Source: Streptomyces fuscichromogenes
GTDB lineage: Bacteria; Actinomycetota; Actinomycetes; Streptomycetales; Streptomycetaceae
Direction of reading: 5' to 3'
Assembly (NCBI RefSeq): GCF_014645815.1
Contig: NZ_BMML01000008.1
Span: 186,001-250,000 of the forward strand
Length of the DNA stretch: 64,000 nucleotides
The translations under genes were made by a program, and so were the position numbers. Within the stretch, counting starts at the first letter, position 1. Each line of letters starts with the position of its first letter. This document shows positions 1 through 6,540 of the stretch, piece after piece. The notes beneath the pieces were generated by a model that saw nothing but the letters and a program-made list of their open reading frames with translations, searched no databases and was not told the origin of the DNA.

Positions 1-1
1 G

Positions 2-892
2 GAGTTCTCCCCGGCCGGGGCGAGCTCCGTGGACCGCGGGCACCGGCGCAGAAAGAGGTCGGGGCGCCCCGTGGCCACCGGACTGCTCGGGGTCTCCGCC
101 GCCGTCGCCATCGGCACGGTGGCGGTGGCCACCGGTGTGGTGCCCGGCCTGGAGAACTACAAGCTCGGCGGCGGCAGCAGCACGACCGGCGGCGAGCAGG
201 TGCAGGCCGACGGAGCGCCCACCAACACGGCCAGCGAGCAGGGCGGCACCTCCGGCAGCGCCGAGAGCCGCGGCACCGGCACCTCGACCAGCCGGGACGA
301 CCGGCGTGCCGCCTCGCCCACCCCGTCGGCGTCCGCATCCGAGTCGGCGTCCGCCTCGGCCTCCGCGTCCGCCTCCGCCTCGTCCAGCCCGACGAAGACG
401 GCGACCGAGAAGCCGGCGTCCACCGCCACTGCGTCCACGGCACCGAAGGCCACCCCGAGCAAGACGGCCACCAAGGCGCCGGTGAAGACCGCCGCGCCGA
501 TCACCTCCTCCGAGGCGGCCGTCGTCGAGGCCGAGGTACTGAAGCTGGTGAACGAGGAGCGGGCCAAGGTCGGGTGCAGCGCGCTGGCGGCGAACTCCTC
601 GCTGACGGACCTGGCCGAGGCGTTCAGTGCCGACATGGCCGCGCGGGACTTCTTCGACCACACCGACCCGGACGGCAGGACGCCGTGGGACCGGGCCGCG
701 GCGGCCGGCATATCCAACCTCGGTGGCGAGAACATAGCCCGCGGCCAGGCCACCGCGCAGGCTGTCATGGACGCCTGGATGAACAGCGAGGGCCACCGCG
801 CCAACATCCTGAACTGCGACTTCAAGACCCTCGGGGTCGGGGTGCACTTCGGTTCGGGCGGCCCCTGGTGGACGCAGGACTTCGGGTACTAG
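2..892 (+). CDS. Secreted CAP-domain (SCP/PR-1-like) protein, probably 5' partial
   Basis: The reading frame is already open at base 2, upstream of a usable GTG at 29, so the true start may lie left of the window; from that GTG it is 287 residues. A basic head (RRRKR) precedes a hydrophobic segment at about residues 17-39. A Ser/Ala/Thr/Pro linker with a Ser-Ala alternating run follows to about residue 150. The C-terminal CAP domain carries HTDPDGRTPWDR, GENIARGQ and GHRANILNC. CAP proteins are exported and often wall-associated; the target here is unknown. Whether the hydrophobic segment is cleaved or acts as an anchor cannot be decided. A long inverted repeat begins 14 bases after the stop. 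Confidence 0.85.
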   Translation, partial: EFSPAGASSVDRGHRRRKRSGRPVATGLLGVSAAVAIGTVAVATGVVPGLENYKLGGGSSTTGGEQVQADGAPTNTASEQGGTSGSAESRGTGTSTSRDDRRAASPTPSASASESASASASASASASSSPTKTATEKPASTATASTAPKATPSKTATKAPVKTAAPITSSEAAVVEAEVLKLVNEERAKVGCSALAANSSLTDLAEAFSADMAARDFFDHTDPDGRTPWDRAAAAGISNLGGENIARGQATAQAVMDAWMNSEGHRANILNCDFKTLGVGVHFGSGGPWWTQDFGY

Positions 893-905
893 TCGGGTCC
901 GGCGA

Positions 906-953
906 CCGGCAGGGTGCGCTAACCAGTGGTTAGCGCACCCTGCCGGTTAGCGC
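906..953. promoter_or_regulatory. Perfect 41-base inverted repeat plus third half-site; HxlR operator and/or terminator
   Basis: Two perfect 20-base arms (906-925 and 927-946) flank a single base. The core GGTTAGCGC occurs three times: reversed at 916-924 and forward at 929-937 and 945-953. It lies between the CAP stop and the ATG of the HxlR gene at 976, so it can be a terminator, an operator, or both. The third half-site outside the palindrome favours protein binding. No T-run follows the stem. Confidence 0.6.
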
Positions 954-975
954 TGTGCTCACGTACGCTTGACGT

Positions 976-1377
976 ATGACCATCACGCAGGACAGCGTCG
1001 CGGAGCCGGTTCCCCCGTATGACGCCTTCGCACGGGCCTGTCCCTCCCGCACCACCCTTGAGCACGTCATGGGCCGCTGGGGCGGGCTGACGCTGAGCGC
1101 ACTGCACGAGGGGTCGTTCCGGTTCAACGAGCTGCGCCGGCGCGTGGACGGCGTCAGCGAGAAAATGCTCTCCCAAACGCTCCAGGCGCTGGAGCGCGAC
1201 GGCCTGGTGCACCGCGAGGCGCAGCCGACCAACCCGCCGCGCGTCGACTACGAACTCACCGCGCTCGGCCGCGAGGTCGCCGACCGCCTGCTGGCCGTCG
1301 TCCACTTCGTGGAGAGCCGGATGGACGAGGTGCTGACCGCCCGCGCGCGTTACGACGAGACGCGCGGCACCCGCTGA
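976..1377 (+). CDS. HxlR-family winged-helix transcriptional regulator
   Basis: This 133-residue protein has the HxlR (DUF24) signature: an N-terminal Cys (ACPSRTTLEHVMGRWG) followed by RFNELRRRVDGVSEKMLSQTL and LERDGLVHREA, the recognition helix and wing. HxlR proteins bind DNA as dimers, often near their own gene, and some respond to thiol or aldehyde stress. Cys at about residue 18 is a possible sensor, which is inference. No Shine-Dalgarno sequence precedes the ATG, so a leaderless transcript is possible. The last 28 bases overlap the 3' end of mutM on the opposite strand. The target gene is not evident apart from autoregulation through the upstream repeat. Confidence 0.88.
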   Translation: MTITQDSVAEPVPPYDAFARACPSRTTLEHVMGRWGGLTLSALHEGSFRFNELRRRVDGVSEKMLSQTLQALERDGLVHREAQPTNPPRVDYELTALGREVADRLLAVVHFVESRMDEVLTARARYDETRGTR

Positions 1378-2210
1378 CACTTCGGGCAGAAGTAGCTGGA
1401 CCGGTTCATCCAGGGCCGCCGGTGCATCGGCGTACCGCACCGCCGGCAGGGCAGGCCTTCGCGGCCGTACGCGTCCAGCGAGCGGTCGAAGTACCCCGAC
1501 TCGCCGTTGACGTTGACGTACAGGCTGTCGAAGCTGGTGCCGCCGACGGCCAGGGCCGCGTTCATCACGTCCCGCACGTGGCCGAGGAGTTCGGCGGTGC
1601 GGGGCCGGGTGAAGCCGGAGGTCGGGCGCTCGTAGTGGATCCGGGCGCGCCAGAGCGCCTCGTCCGCGTAGATGTTGCCGACTCCGCTGATCAACGACTG
1701 GTCGAGCAGCGCCCTCTTGATGGTGGACCGCTTGCGGCGCAGCGCCTGGTGGAAGGCCTCGTCGTCGAACAGCGGGTCCAGGGGGTCGCGGGCGATGTGC
1801 GCGATGACGTCGGGCAGCCCGTCGGGGGTGTTGTCGTGCAACGACAGTCCGCCGAAGGTGCGTTGGTCGACGAAGCGGAGTTCGGTGTCGACCTCGTCGG
1901 CGAACCGGACGCGGATGCGCAGGTGCTTCTCCTCCGGCGCCGCGTGCGGCTGGACCAGCAGCTGGCCGCTCATCCCGAGGTGGGCCAGGATCGACTGGTC
2001 GGTGTCCTCCAGCGGCAGCCACAGGTACTTGCCGCGCCGGCTCGGGGTGCCGATGCGGTGGCCCTTGAGCCGGTGCGTGAAGTCGTCGGCGCCGGCCAGG
2101 TGCCGTCGTACGGCGCGCGGGTGCAGGACCTCGGCCTCGGCCACGACACGATGGGCGACCCATCGCTCCAGGCCGCGCCGTACGACCTCGACCTCGGGCA
2201 GTTCAGGCAT
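1350..2210 (-). CDS. mutM: Formamidopyrimidine-DNA glycosylase (Fpg/MutM)
   Basis: A bifunctional base-excision repair enzyme that removes 8-oxoguanine and formamidopyrimidines and nicks the abasic site. The protein begins MPELPEVEVV, with the catalytic Pro2 and Glu3 used by the family, and has RRGKYLWLPL near residue 60 with the conserved lysine region. It ends in a four-cysteine zinc finger (CRRC then FCPKC). The length of 286 residues is normal. It is the last gene of the YceD-rpmF-rnc-mutM run and is separated from rnc by 81 bases that contain a strong hairpin. Its 3' end overlaps the convergent HxlR gene. Confidence 0.96.
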   Translation of the reverse strand: MPELPEVEVVRRGLERWVAHRVVAEAEVLHPRAVRRHLAGADDFTHRLKGHRIGTPSRRGKYLWLPLEDTDQSILAHLGMSGQLLVQPHAAPEEKHLRIRVRFADEVDTELRFVDQRTFGGLSLHDNTPDGLPDVIAHIARDPLDPLFDDEAFHQALRRKRSTIKRALLDQSLISGVGNIYADEALWRARIHYERPTSGFTRPRTAELLGHVRDVMNAALAVGGTSFDSLYVNVNGESGYFDRSLDAYGREGLPCRRCGTPMHRRPWMNRSSYFCPKCQRVPRVSS

Positions 2211-2239
2211 CGGGACTCCCGTGCAGGACCGTGGACGGT

Positions 2240-2278
2240 CCGAGCGCCCGCCTCCGTGGAACGGTGGCGGGCGCTCGG
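2240..2278 (-). promoter_or_regulatory. 13-bp perfect hairpin between rnc and mutM
   Basis: Arms 2240-2252 and 2266-2278 are perfectly complementary around a 13-base loop. The hairpin sits in the rnc-mutM gap in the transcribed strand and has no T-run, so it looks more like a processing or stability element than an intrinsic terminator. Being immediately downstream of the RNase III gene, it is a plausible RNase III substrate (inference). Confidence 0.5.
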
Positions 2279-2291
2279 GCTGCGCTGTTCG

Positions 2292-3146
2292 TCAGGCGGA
2301 GGCGGCGGACGACGGCGAGCCGTCGTCCTCCTCGGCCGCGGCCCTGGCGGCCTGCTCGGCCGCCGCGGCCTTGGCGCGTTCGTCCGCGGCGGCGCGGATG
2401 GCGCGCCAGGCGGACTCGGCGGCCTGCTGCTCCGCCTCCTTCTTGCTGCGGCCGGTGCCGGTGCCGTACGAGACGCCTCCGACGCGGGCGGCAGCAGTGA
2501 AGGTCTTCTCGTGGTCCGGGCCGGTCTCCGTGACCAGGTACTCGGGCACGCCGAGGCCCTCCGTCGCGGTGAGCTCCTGGAGACTGGTCTTCCAGTCCAG
2601 GCCGGCTCCGAGGTTCGAGGACTTCTCGATCAGCGGGTCGAAGAGCCGGTGCACCAGCTCGGACGCCGAGTCGAGGCCCTGGTCGAGATAGACCGCGCCG
2701 ATCACCGCTTCCAGGGTGTCGGCGAGGATGGACGCCTTGTCCCGGCCGCCCGTGCCCTCTTCGCCCCGGCCGAGCCGGATGAAGGAACCCAGGTCGAGAC
2801 CGCGACCCACTTCCGCCAGCGCACGCGAGTTCACCACCGCGGCCCGGAGCTTGGCCAGCTGGCCCTCGGGCAGATCGGGGTGGGTGGTGTACAGCGTGTC
2901 CGTGACGACGAGGCCGAGGACGGAGTCACCGAGGAACTCCAGCCGCTCGTTCGTCGGCAGGCCGCCGTTCTCGTACGCGTAGGAACGGTGGGTCAGCGCA
3001 CGCACCAGAAGGGCGGACTCAAGCTTGTAGCCGAGCCGCCCTTCCAGAAGCGTGTGGGACGAGGCCGTGCTGTCCGCCTTCTTCTTGGCGGTCAGGTCCG
3101 CCTTGGGCTCTTCGCCCTTCTTGGGACTGGACACAGTGCCTCTCAC
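2292..3146 (-). CDS. rnc: Ribonuclease III
   Basis: Double-strand-specific endoribonuclease for rRNA and mRNA processing; the Streptomyces coelicolor enzyme is AbsB, needed for antibiotic production. The catalytic signature NERLEFLGDSVLG is intact, followed by the second acidic cluster (DTLEAVIGAVYLDQG) and a double-stranded RNA-binding domain (DWKTSLQELTA, GTGRSKKEAEQQAA). The start chosen is GTG giving VRGTVSSPKK, matching the homologue as I recall it; a GTG four codons later (at 3134) has a better GAGAGG ribosome site. The C-terminus carries an Ala/Glu-rich extension. The gene starts 8 bases after rpmF ends. Confidence 0.95.
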   Translation of the reverse strand: MRGTVSSPKKGEEPKADLTAKKKADSTASSHTLLEGRLGYKLESALLVRALTHRSYAYENGGLPTNERLEFLGDSVLGLVVTDTLYTTHPDLPEGQLAKLRAAVVNSRALAEVGRGLDLGSFIRLGRGEEGTGGRDKASILADTLEAVIGAVYLDQGLDSASELVHRLFDPLIEKSSNLGAGLDWKTSLQELTATEGLGVPEYLVTETGPDHEKTFTAAARVGGVSYGTGTGRSKKEAEQQAAESAWRAIRAAADERAKAAAAEQAARAAAEEDDGSPSSAASA

Positions 3147-3154
3147 CTGGCCGC

Positions 3155-3328
3155 TCAGACTTCGAGGACCTGGCGCTTGTTGTAGGTGCCGCAAGACGGG
3201 CACGCGATGTGCTGCAGCTTGGGCTCGTGGCAGCGCTCGCACGCAACCAGGGTGGGGACCGCAGCCTTCCACTGCGACCGGCGGTGGCGCGTGTTGCTGC
3301 GCGACATCTTCCGCTTCGGAACAGCCAC
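3155..3328 (-). CDS. rpmF: 50S ribosomal protein L32
   Basis: A 57-residue ribosomal protein with the conserved start AVPKRKMSRSNTRHRRSQW. It is the zinc-binding (C+) form: two CxxC pairs, CERC at residues 30-33 and CPSC at 43-46. The GTG start is set by GGAGAA six bases upstream. Only two bases separate it from the YceD stop, so the two are translationally coupled, a pairing of YceD and L32 common in bacteria. It probably shares a transcript with rnc. Confidence 0.97.
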   Translation of the reverse strand: MAVPKRKMSRSNTRHRRSQWKAAVPTLVACERCHEPKLQHIACPSCGTYNKRQVLEV

Positions 3329-3330
3329 GG

Positions 3331-3981
3331 CTACTTCTCCTGCTTCTCGTCGACGCCCGCTTCCGCGTCAGCGCCGGACATCTCGTCCTTCTCGCCGTCC
3401 TTGGTGGAACTGGCGAGTCCCTGCAAAGCCGCCCAACGGATGTCGACGGCGTCATGGTGGTGGTCCGGGTCGTCCGTGAGCCGGGCTCCGCACTCGGAGC
3501 ACAGGCCCAGACAGTCGTCCTGGCACACCGGCTGCATCGGCAGTGCGAGCACCACCGCATCACGCAGCACGGGTTCGAGGTCGAACAGGCCGTCCTCGAT
3601 GAAGTACCTGTCCTCGTCGTCCTCGGCGTCGTCGCCCGGTTCCGCGATCACGCGGCCCCGGTCGTCGGCGTCAGGGTACGAGAACAGTTCCTGGAAGTCC
3701 GCTTCGAGCTCCTGCTCGACCGGCTCCAGACACCTTACGCACTCCCCCTCGGCCTGTGCACGGGCGGTGCCGGTGACGAGCACACCTTCCATGACCGACT
3801 CAAGCCGGAGTTCGAGCTCCACCGGGGCGCCCTGCGGCACTCCGATGACCCCCTTGATACCGAAGTCCTCGGGGGCGTCGATCGTGCGGGTCAGGCGCTG
3901 CAAGGCACCGGGACGCCGCCCCAGCTCGTGTGTGTCGAACACGAACGGGTTGCGGTGGTCGAGGCGCGCGTGAGGAGCCAT
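3331..3981 (-). CDS. YceD/DUF177-family protein
   Basis: This 216-residue protein belongs to the DUF177/YceD family, linked to 23S rRNA accumulation and almost always encoded just upstream of rpmF, as here. Visible features are FDTHELGRRPG near the N-terminus, a CVRCLEP motif near residue 82, an acidic middle, CQDDCLGLCSECG (four clustered cysteines) near residue 155 and an acidic tail. The AGGA before the ATG is unusually close to it, so the start is not certain. The molecular role is not settled in the family. Confidence 0.88.
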   Translation of the reverse strand: MAPHARLDHRNPFVFDTHELGRRPGALQRLTRTIDAPEDFGIKGVIGVPQGAPVELELRLESVMEGVLVTGTARAQAEGECVRCLEPVEQELEADFQELFSYPDADDRGRVIAEPGDDAEDDEDRYFIEDGLFDLEPVLRDAVVLALPMQPVCQDDCLGLCSECGARLTDDPDHHHDAVDIRWAALQGLASSTKDGEKDEMSGADAEAGVDEKQEK

Positions 3982-4146
3982 TCCTGCTTTCGATCTTCGA
4001 GTTCAGAGGGATGCCGCCCGGAGATGTCACCGGGCAGCGTTGATCGCGGACGTAGACGCGACCGAAGAGCCAGGATACTGGACCTTTCGCTGTCGGCCCA
4101 ATCCGGCTGCCCGCCGGCTGCCGCCGGCCGGCCTTCCGCCGGGTTT

Positions 4147-5253
4147 CTACAGGCCCCGGCCCTGTTCGTAGGCCCGCAGCTGGTCCGGCGTGATCATGCT
4201 GGTGTCGAAGAGGCTGGTCTCGTCGAGGTCGTACGACTGGTGGTGCTGGGCCTGCTGGACCGCCGGCTGCTGCTGGGGGTCGTAGACGGGCTGCTGGCCG
4301 GTGTCGTAGCCCTGGTAGGCGGCGGCGTACGGATCGGCCTGCTGGTAGCCGTAGGGGTCCTGCTGGTAGCCGTACGCGTCCTGCTGGGCGTAGACGGGCT
4401 GCTGCTGGGGGTAGCCGTACGGATCCTGCGCCACCGGCTGCTGCACGGGGTGCTGGTCGTACTGCGGCTGCTGCGGGGACTGTGCGGCGGCGGGCTGCTC
4501 GGCCTGGGCCGTGCGGGCCGCCCGGTCGTCCTGGTCGGCGAGCGCCGCGAGGTCGGCGAGGTAGTCGGCGTCGCTGGAGTGCTGGAAGGTCGTGGTGTCG
4601 TCGGCCAGGGCGCCGAGGTCGTCGGAGGCGATCCGGCCGTGCAGCTTGGCGCGGCCCTTGCCGACCGCCTCCAGGGTCTTGGCGAGGACCGCCTCGAAGG
4701 CGCCGAGCTTGACGTCGACGTACGCGTCGGCGTCCCGGCGCAGGGTCTCGGGGTCATGGCTGCGCTCGGGGGCGTCCTCGTCCTCGTAGCCCTGCTCGTC
4801 CAGGCCGGGGCCGGTGCCGAGCAGCTTCTCGCGGCCGCGGCCGACCGAGCCGAGGGTCTTGGTGAGGACGACCTCGAAGTTGGCGAGCTTGGAGTCGACG
4901 TAGTCGTCGGCCTCCGCGCGGACCTCCTCGGCCTCCTGACGCGCCTCGGTGAGGATCCGGTCGGCCTCGGCCTGCGAACGGCGGGCCACCTCGGTGTCGG
5001 AGATCAGCGAACCGCGCTCGGCGTGCGCGGTCTCGATGATCCGCTCGGCCTCCATCCGGGCCTGCTCGACCATCTGGTCCCGGTCACCGATCAGCTCCTG
5101 GGCCTGCGCGAGCGAGCCGGGCAGCGCCTGGCGCAGCTCTTCGAGCATGGCGAGCAACTCGGCGCGGTTGACCACGCACGACGCCGACATGGGCATGGAC
5201 CGGGCGCCGGAGACCGAGCCCACGATCTCGTCGAGCTTCTTCTGCACGTCCAC
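4147..5253 (-). CDS. SepIVA/DivIVA-like coiled-coil division-associated protein
   Basis: The 368-residue protein has a long charged coiled coil (about residues 30-215) rich in Ala, Glu and Arg, with two related DxYVDxKLxxFExxLxKTLxxVGxGRxKL segments. A low-complexity tail follows with repeated DPYGYQQ/PQQQP units (about 255-345). Position between rnc/YceD and coaD matches mycobacterial Rv2927c (SepIVA), a septum-associated DivIVA-like protein, so a role in growth-site or septum organisation is inferred. No membrane segment is seen. The Gln/Tyr/Pro tail is an addition relative to what I recall of the mycobacterial form. Confidence 0.78.
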   Translation of the reverse strand: MDVQKKLDEIVGSVSGARSMPMSASCVVNRAELLAMLEELRQALPGSLAQAQELIGDRDQMVEQARMEAERIIETAHAERGSLISDTEVARRSQAEADRILTEARQEAEEVRAEADDYVDSKLANFEVVLTKTLGSVGRGREKLLGTGPGLDEQGYEDEDAPERSHDPETLRRDADAYVDVKLGAFEAVLAKTLEAVGKGRAKLHGRIASDDLGALADDTTTFQHSSDADYLADLAALADQDDRAARTAQAEQPAAAQSPQQPQYDQHPVQQPVAQDPYGYPQQQPVYAQQDAYGYQQDPYGYQQADPYAAAYQGYDTGQQPVYDPQQQPAVQQAQHHQSYDLDETSLFDTSMITPDQLRAYEQGRGL

Positions 5254-5310
5254 CTGTGCTCGCCACTCTCTACAGCTGGGTTGGAGACGGACGGGACGAC
5301 TGTAGCCCCA

Positions 5311-5790
5311 TCAGTCCTTGCCGAGACGCTTGTTGAGGGCCTCCAGAACGGCCGGCGGAACCAGGTGGGCGATGTCGCCGCCCCACTGGGCCACCTCCTT
5401 GACCAGCGAGGAGGAGAGGAAACTGTAGGTCGGGTTGGTCGGTACGAAAAGCGTCTCGACGCCCGACAGGCCGTTGTTCATCTGGGCCATCTGCAACTCG
5501 TAGTCGAAGTCGCTGACGGCCCGCAGGCCCTTGACGATGGCCGGGATGTCGCGCTGCTTGCAGAAGTCGACGAGGAGGCCGTGGAACGCCTCCACCCGGA
5601 CGTTGCCGTAGTCGGCGGTGACCGTGCGGATCAGCTCGATCCGCTCGTCGATCTCGAACAGGCCCTTCTTGGACTTGTTGATCATCACGGCGACGTAGAC
5701 CTCGTCGTAGAGACGGGACGCACGGGCAATGATGTCGAGGTGTCCGTTGGTGATCGGGTCGAACGACCCGGGACAGACGGCGCGGCGCAC
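5311..5790 (-). CDS. coaD: Phosphopantetheine adenylyltransferase
   Basis: Penultimate enzyme of coenzyme A synthesis: ATP plus 4'-phosphopantetheine gives dephospho-CoA. The nucleotidyltransferase signature CPGSFDPITNGHLDII starts a few residues from the N-terminus and the SSSLVKEVAQWGGD region closes the active site. The GTG start (159 residues, VRRAVCPGS) is preceded by GAGGG with seven-base spacing. An ATG ten codons upstream at 5820 overlaps the rsmD stop as ATGA and would add MTGPESEGSQ, an alternative coupled start. Confidence 0.95.
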   Translation of the reverse strand: MRRAVCPGSFDPITNGHLDIIARASRLYDEVYVAVMINKSKKGLFEIDERIELIRTVTADYGNVRVEAFHGLLVDFCKQRDIPAIVKGLRAVSDFDYELQMAQMNNGLSGVETLFVPTNPTYSFLSSSLVKEVAQWGGDIAHLVPPAVLEALNKRLGKD

Positions 5791-5816
5791 TTGTGATCCC
5801 TCGCTCTCCGGTCCGG

Positions 5817-6404
5817 TCATCGTGCGTCTTCGCACGTAGAGGCGGCGCGACCGTACCAAAACGTTCCCTCGCCGTAGCGACGGGACCGGAGGGCCTCGAA
5901 GCCGGCCGGCCAGCCGAAGGTGCCGCCTCTGGTGCTGCGCTCCACGGTGACGAGGGCATCGGGCGCGAGCCAGCCCCCGGAGCGGAGTGTGAGGAGAATC
6001 TCCCGAAGATCGTGATCTGTGACCGCGTACGGGGGGTCGAGGAAGACGATGTCGTACGGTTCCGCGGGCGCCGGTGTCCGGATGATCTGTTCGGCTTTGC
6101 CCGCTCTTACTTCGGCGCCGGGCAGGCCCAGATTCCTTACGTTTTCACGTACGACGCGGGCGGCTCTGGGGTCGGCCTCCACGAGGAGGGTGTGGCCGGC
6201 ACCCCGGGAGAGGGCCTCCAGGCCCACGGCGCCCGAGCCGGCGTAGAGGTCGAGGACGCGTTCGCCGTCCAGGGGGCCGCCGAGGAGGGACTGCCAGGTG
6301 GAGAAGAGGCCTTCGCGCGCGCGGTCGGAGGTGGGGCGGGTGCCTGTGCCTGGCGGCACCGTCAGCCGACGTCCACCGGCTGCGCCGGCGATCACGCGGG
6401 TCAT
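5817..6404 (-). CDS. rsmD: 16S rRNA (guanine966-N2)-methyltransferase
   Basis: Rossmann-fold S-adenosylmethionine-dependent methyltransferase that modifies G966 of 16S rRNA in the small-subunit head. It shows the SAM-binding LDLYAGSGAVGLEAL and the catalytic LDPPY motif typical of N2-guanine methylation, and begins MTRVIAGAAGGRRL, like family members. The length of 195 residues is normal. It lies directly upstream of coaD on the same strand, an arrangement conserved in many bacteria. Confidence 0.94.
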   Translation of the reverse strand: MTRVIAGAAGGRRLTVPPGTGTRPTSDRAREGLFSTWQSLLGGPLDGERVLDLYAGSGAVGLEALSRGAGHTLLVEADPRAARVVRENVRNLGLPGAEVRAGKAEQIIRTPAPAEPYDIVFLDPPYAVTDHDLREILLTLRSGGWLAPDALVTVERSTRGGTFGWPAGFEALRSRRYGEGTFWYGRAASTCEDAR

Positions 6405-6504
6405 GGGGGGGTCCTTCTTCGAGGGCGGCTTTGCGGGTTCAGTCTGGCAGCCCCAGGAAGGGGGTGCTTGGCCGCCGTCGGCGAGTGCGGCTCGTCCGTG
6501 GCCG

Positions 6505-6530
6505 GTCGCGCAGTTCCCCGCGCCCCTGGG
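6505..6530 (+). repeat. Dispersed intergenic repeat, copy A
   Basis: Contains the core GCGCAGTTCCCCGCGCCCCT in plus orientation, between the recG stop and the rsmD start. One of seven copies in the window. Confidence 0.8.
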
Positions 6531-6540
6531 TTGGTCACCG

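Noticed and set aside
331..390. Simple sequence repeat (SASASA) in the CAP gene
   Set aside because: A low-complexity linker common in exported actinobacterial proteins.
1422..3185. Long plus-strand open frames opposite mutM, rnc, recG, gltX, cvnA and similar genes
   Set aside because: They are the usual antisense shadows in very GC-rich DNA; their composition is biased and they carry no recognisable domain.
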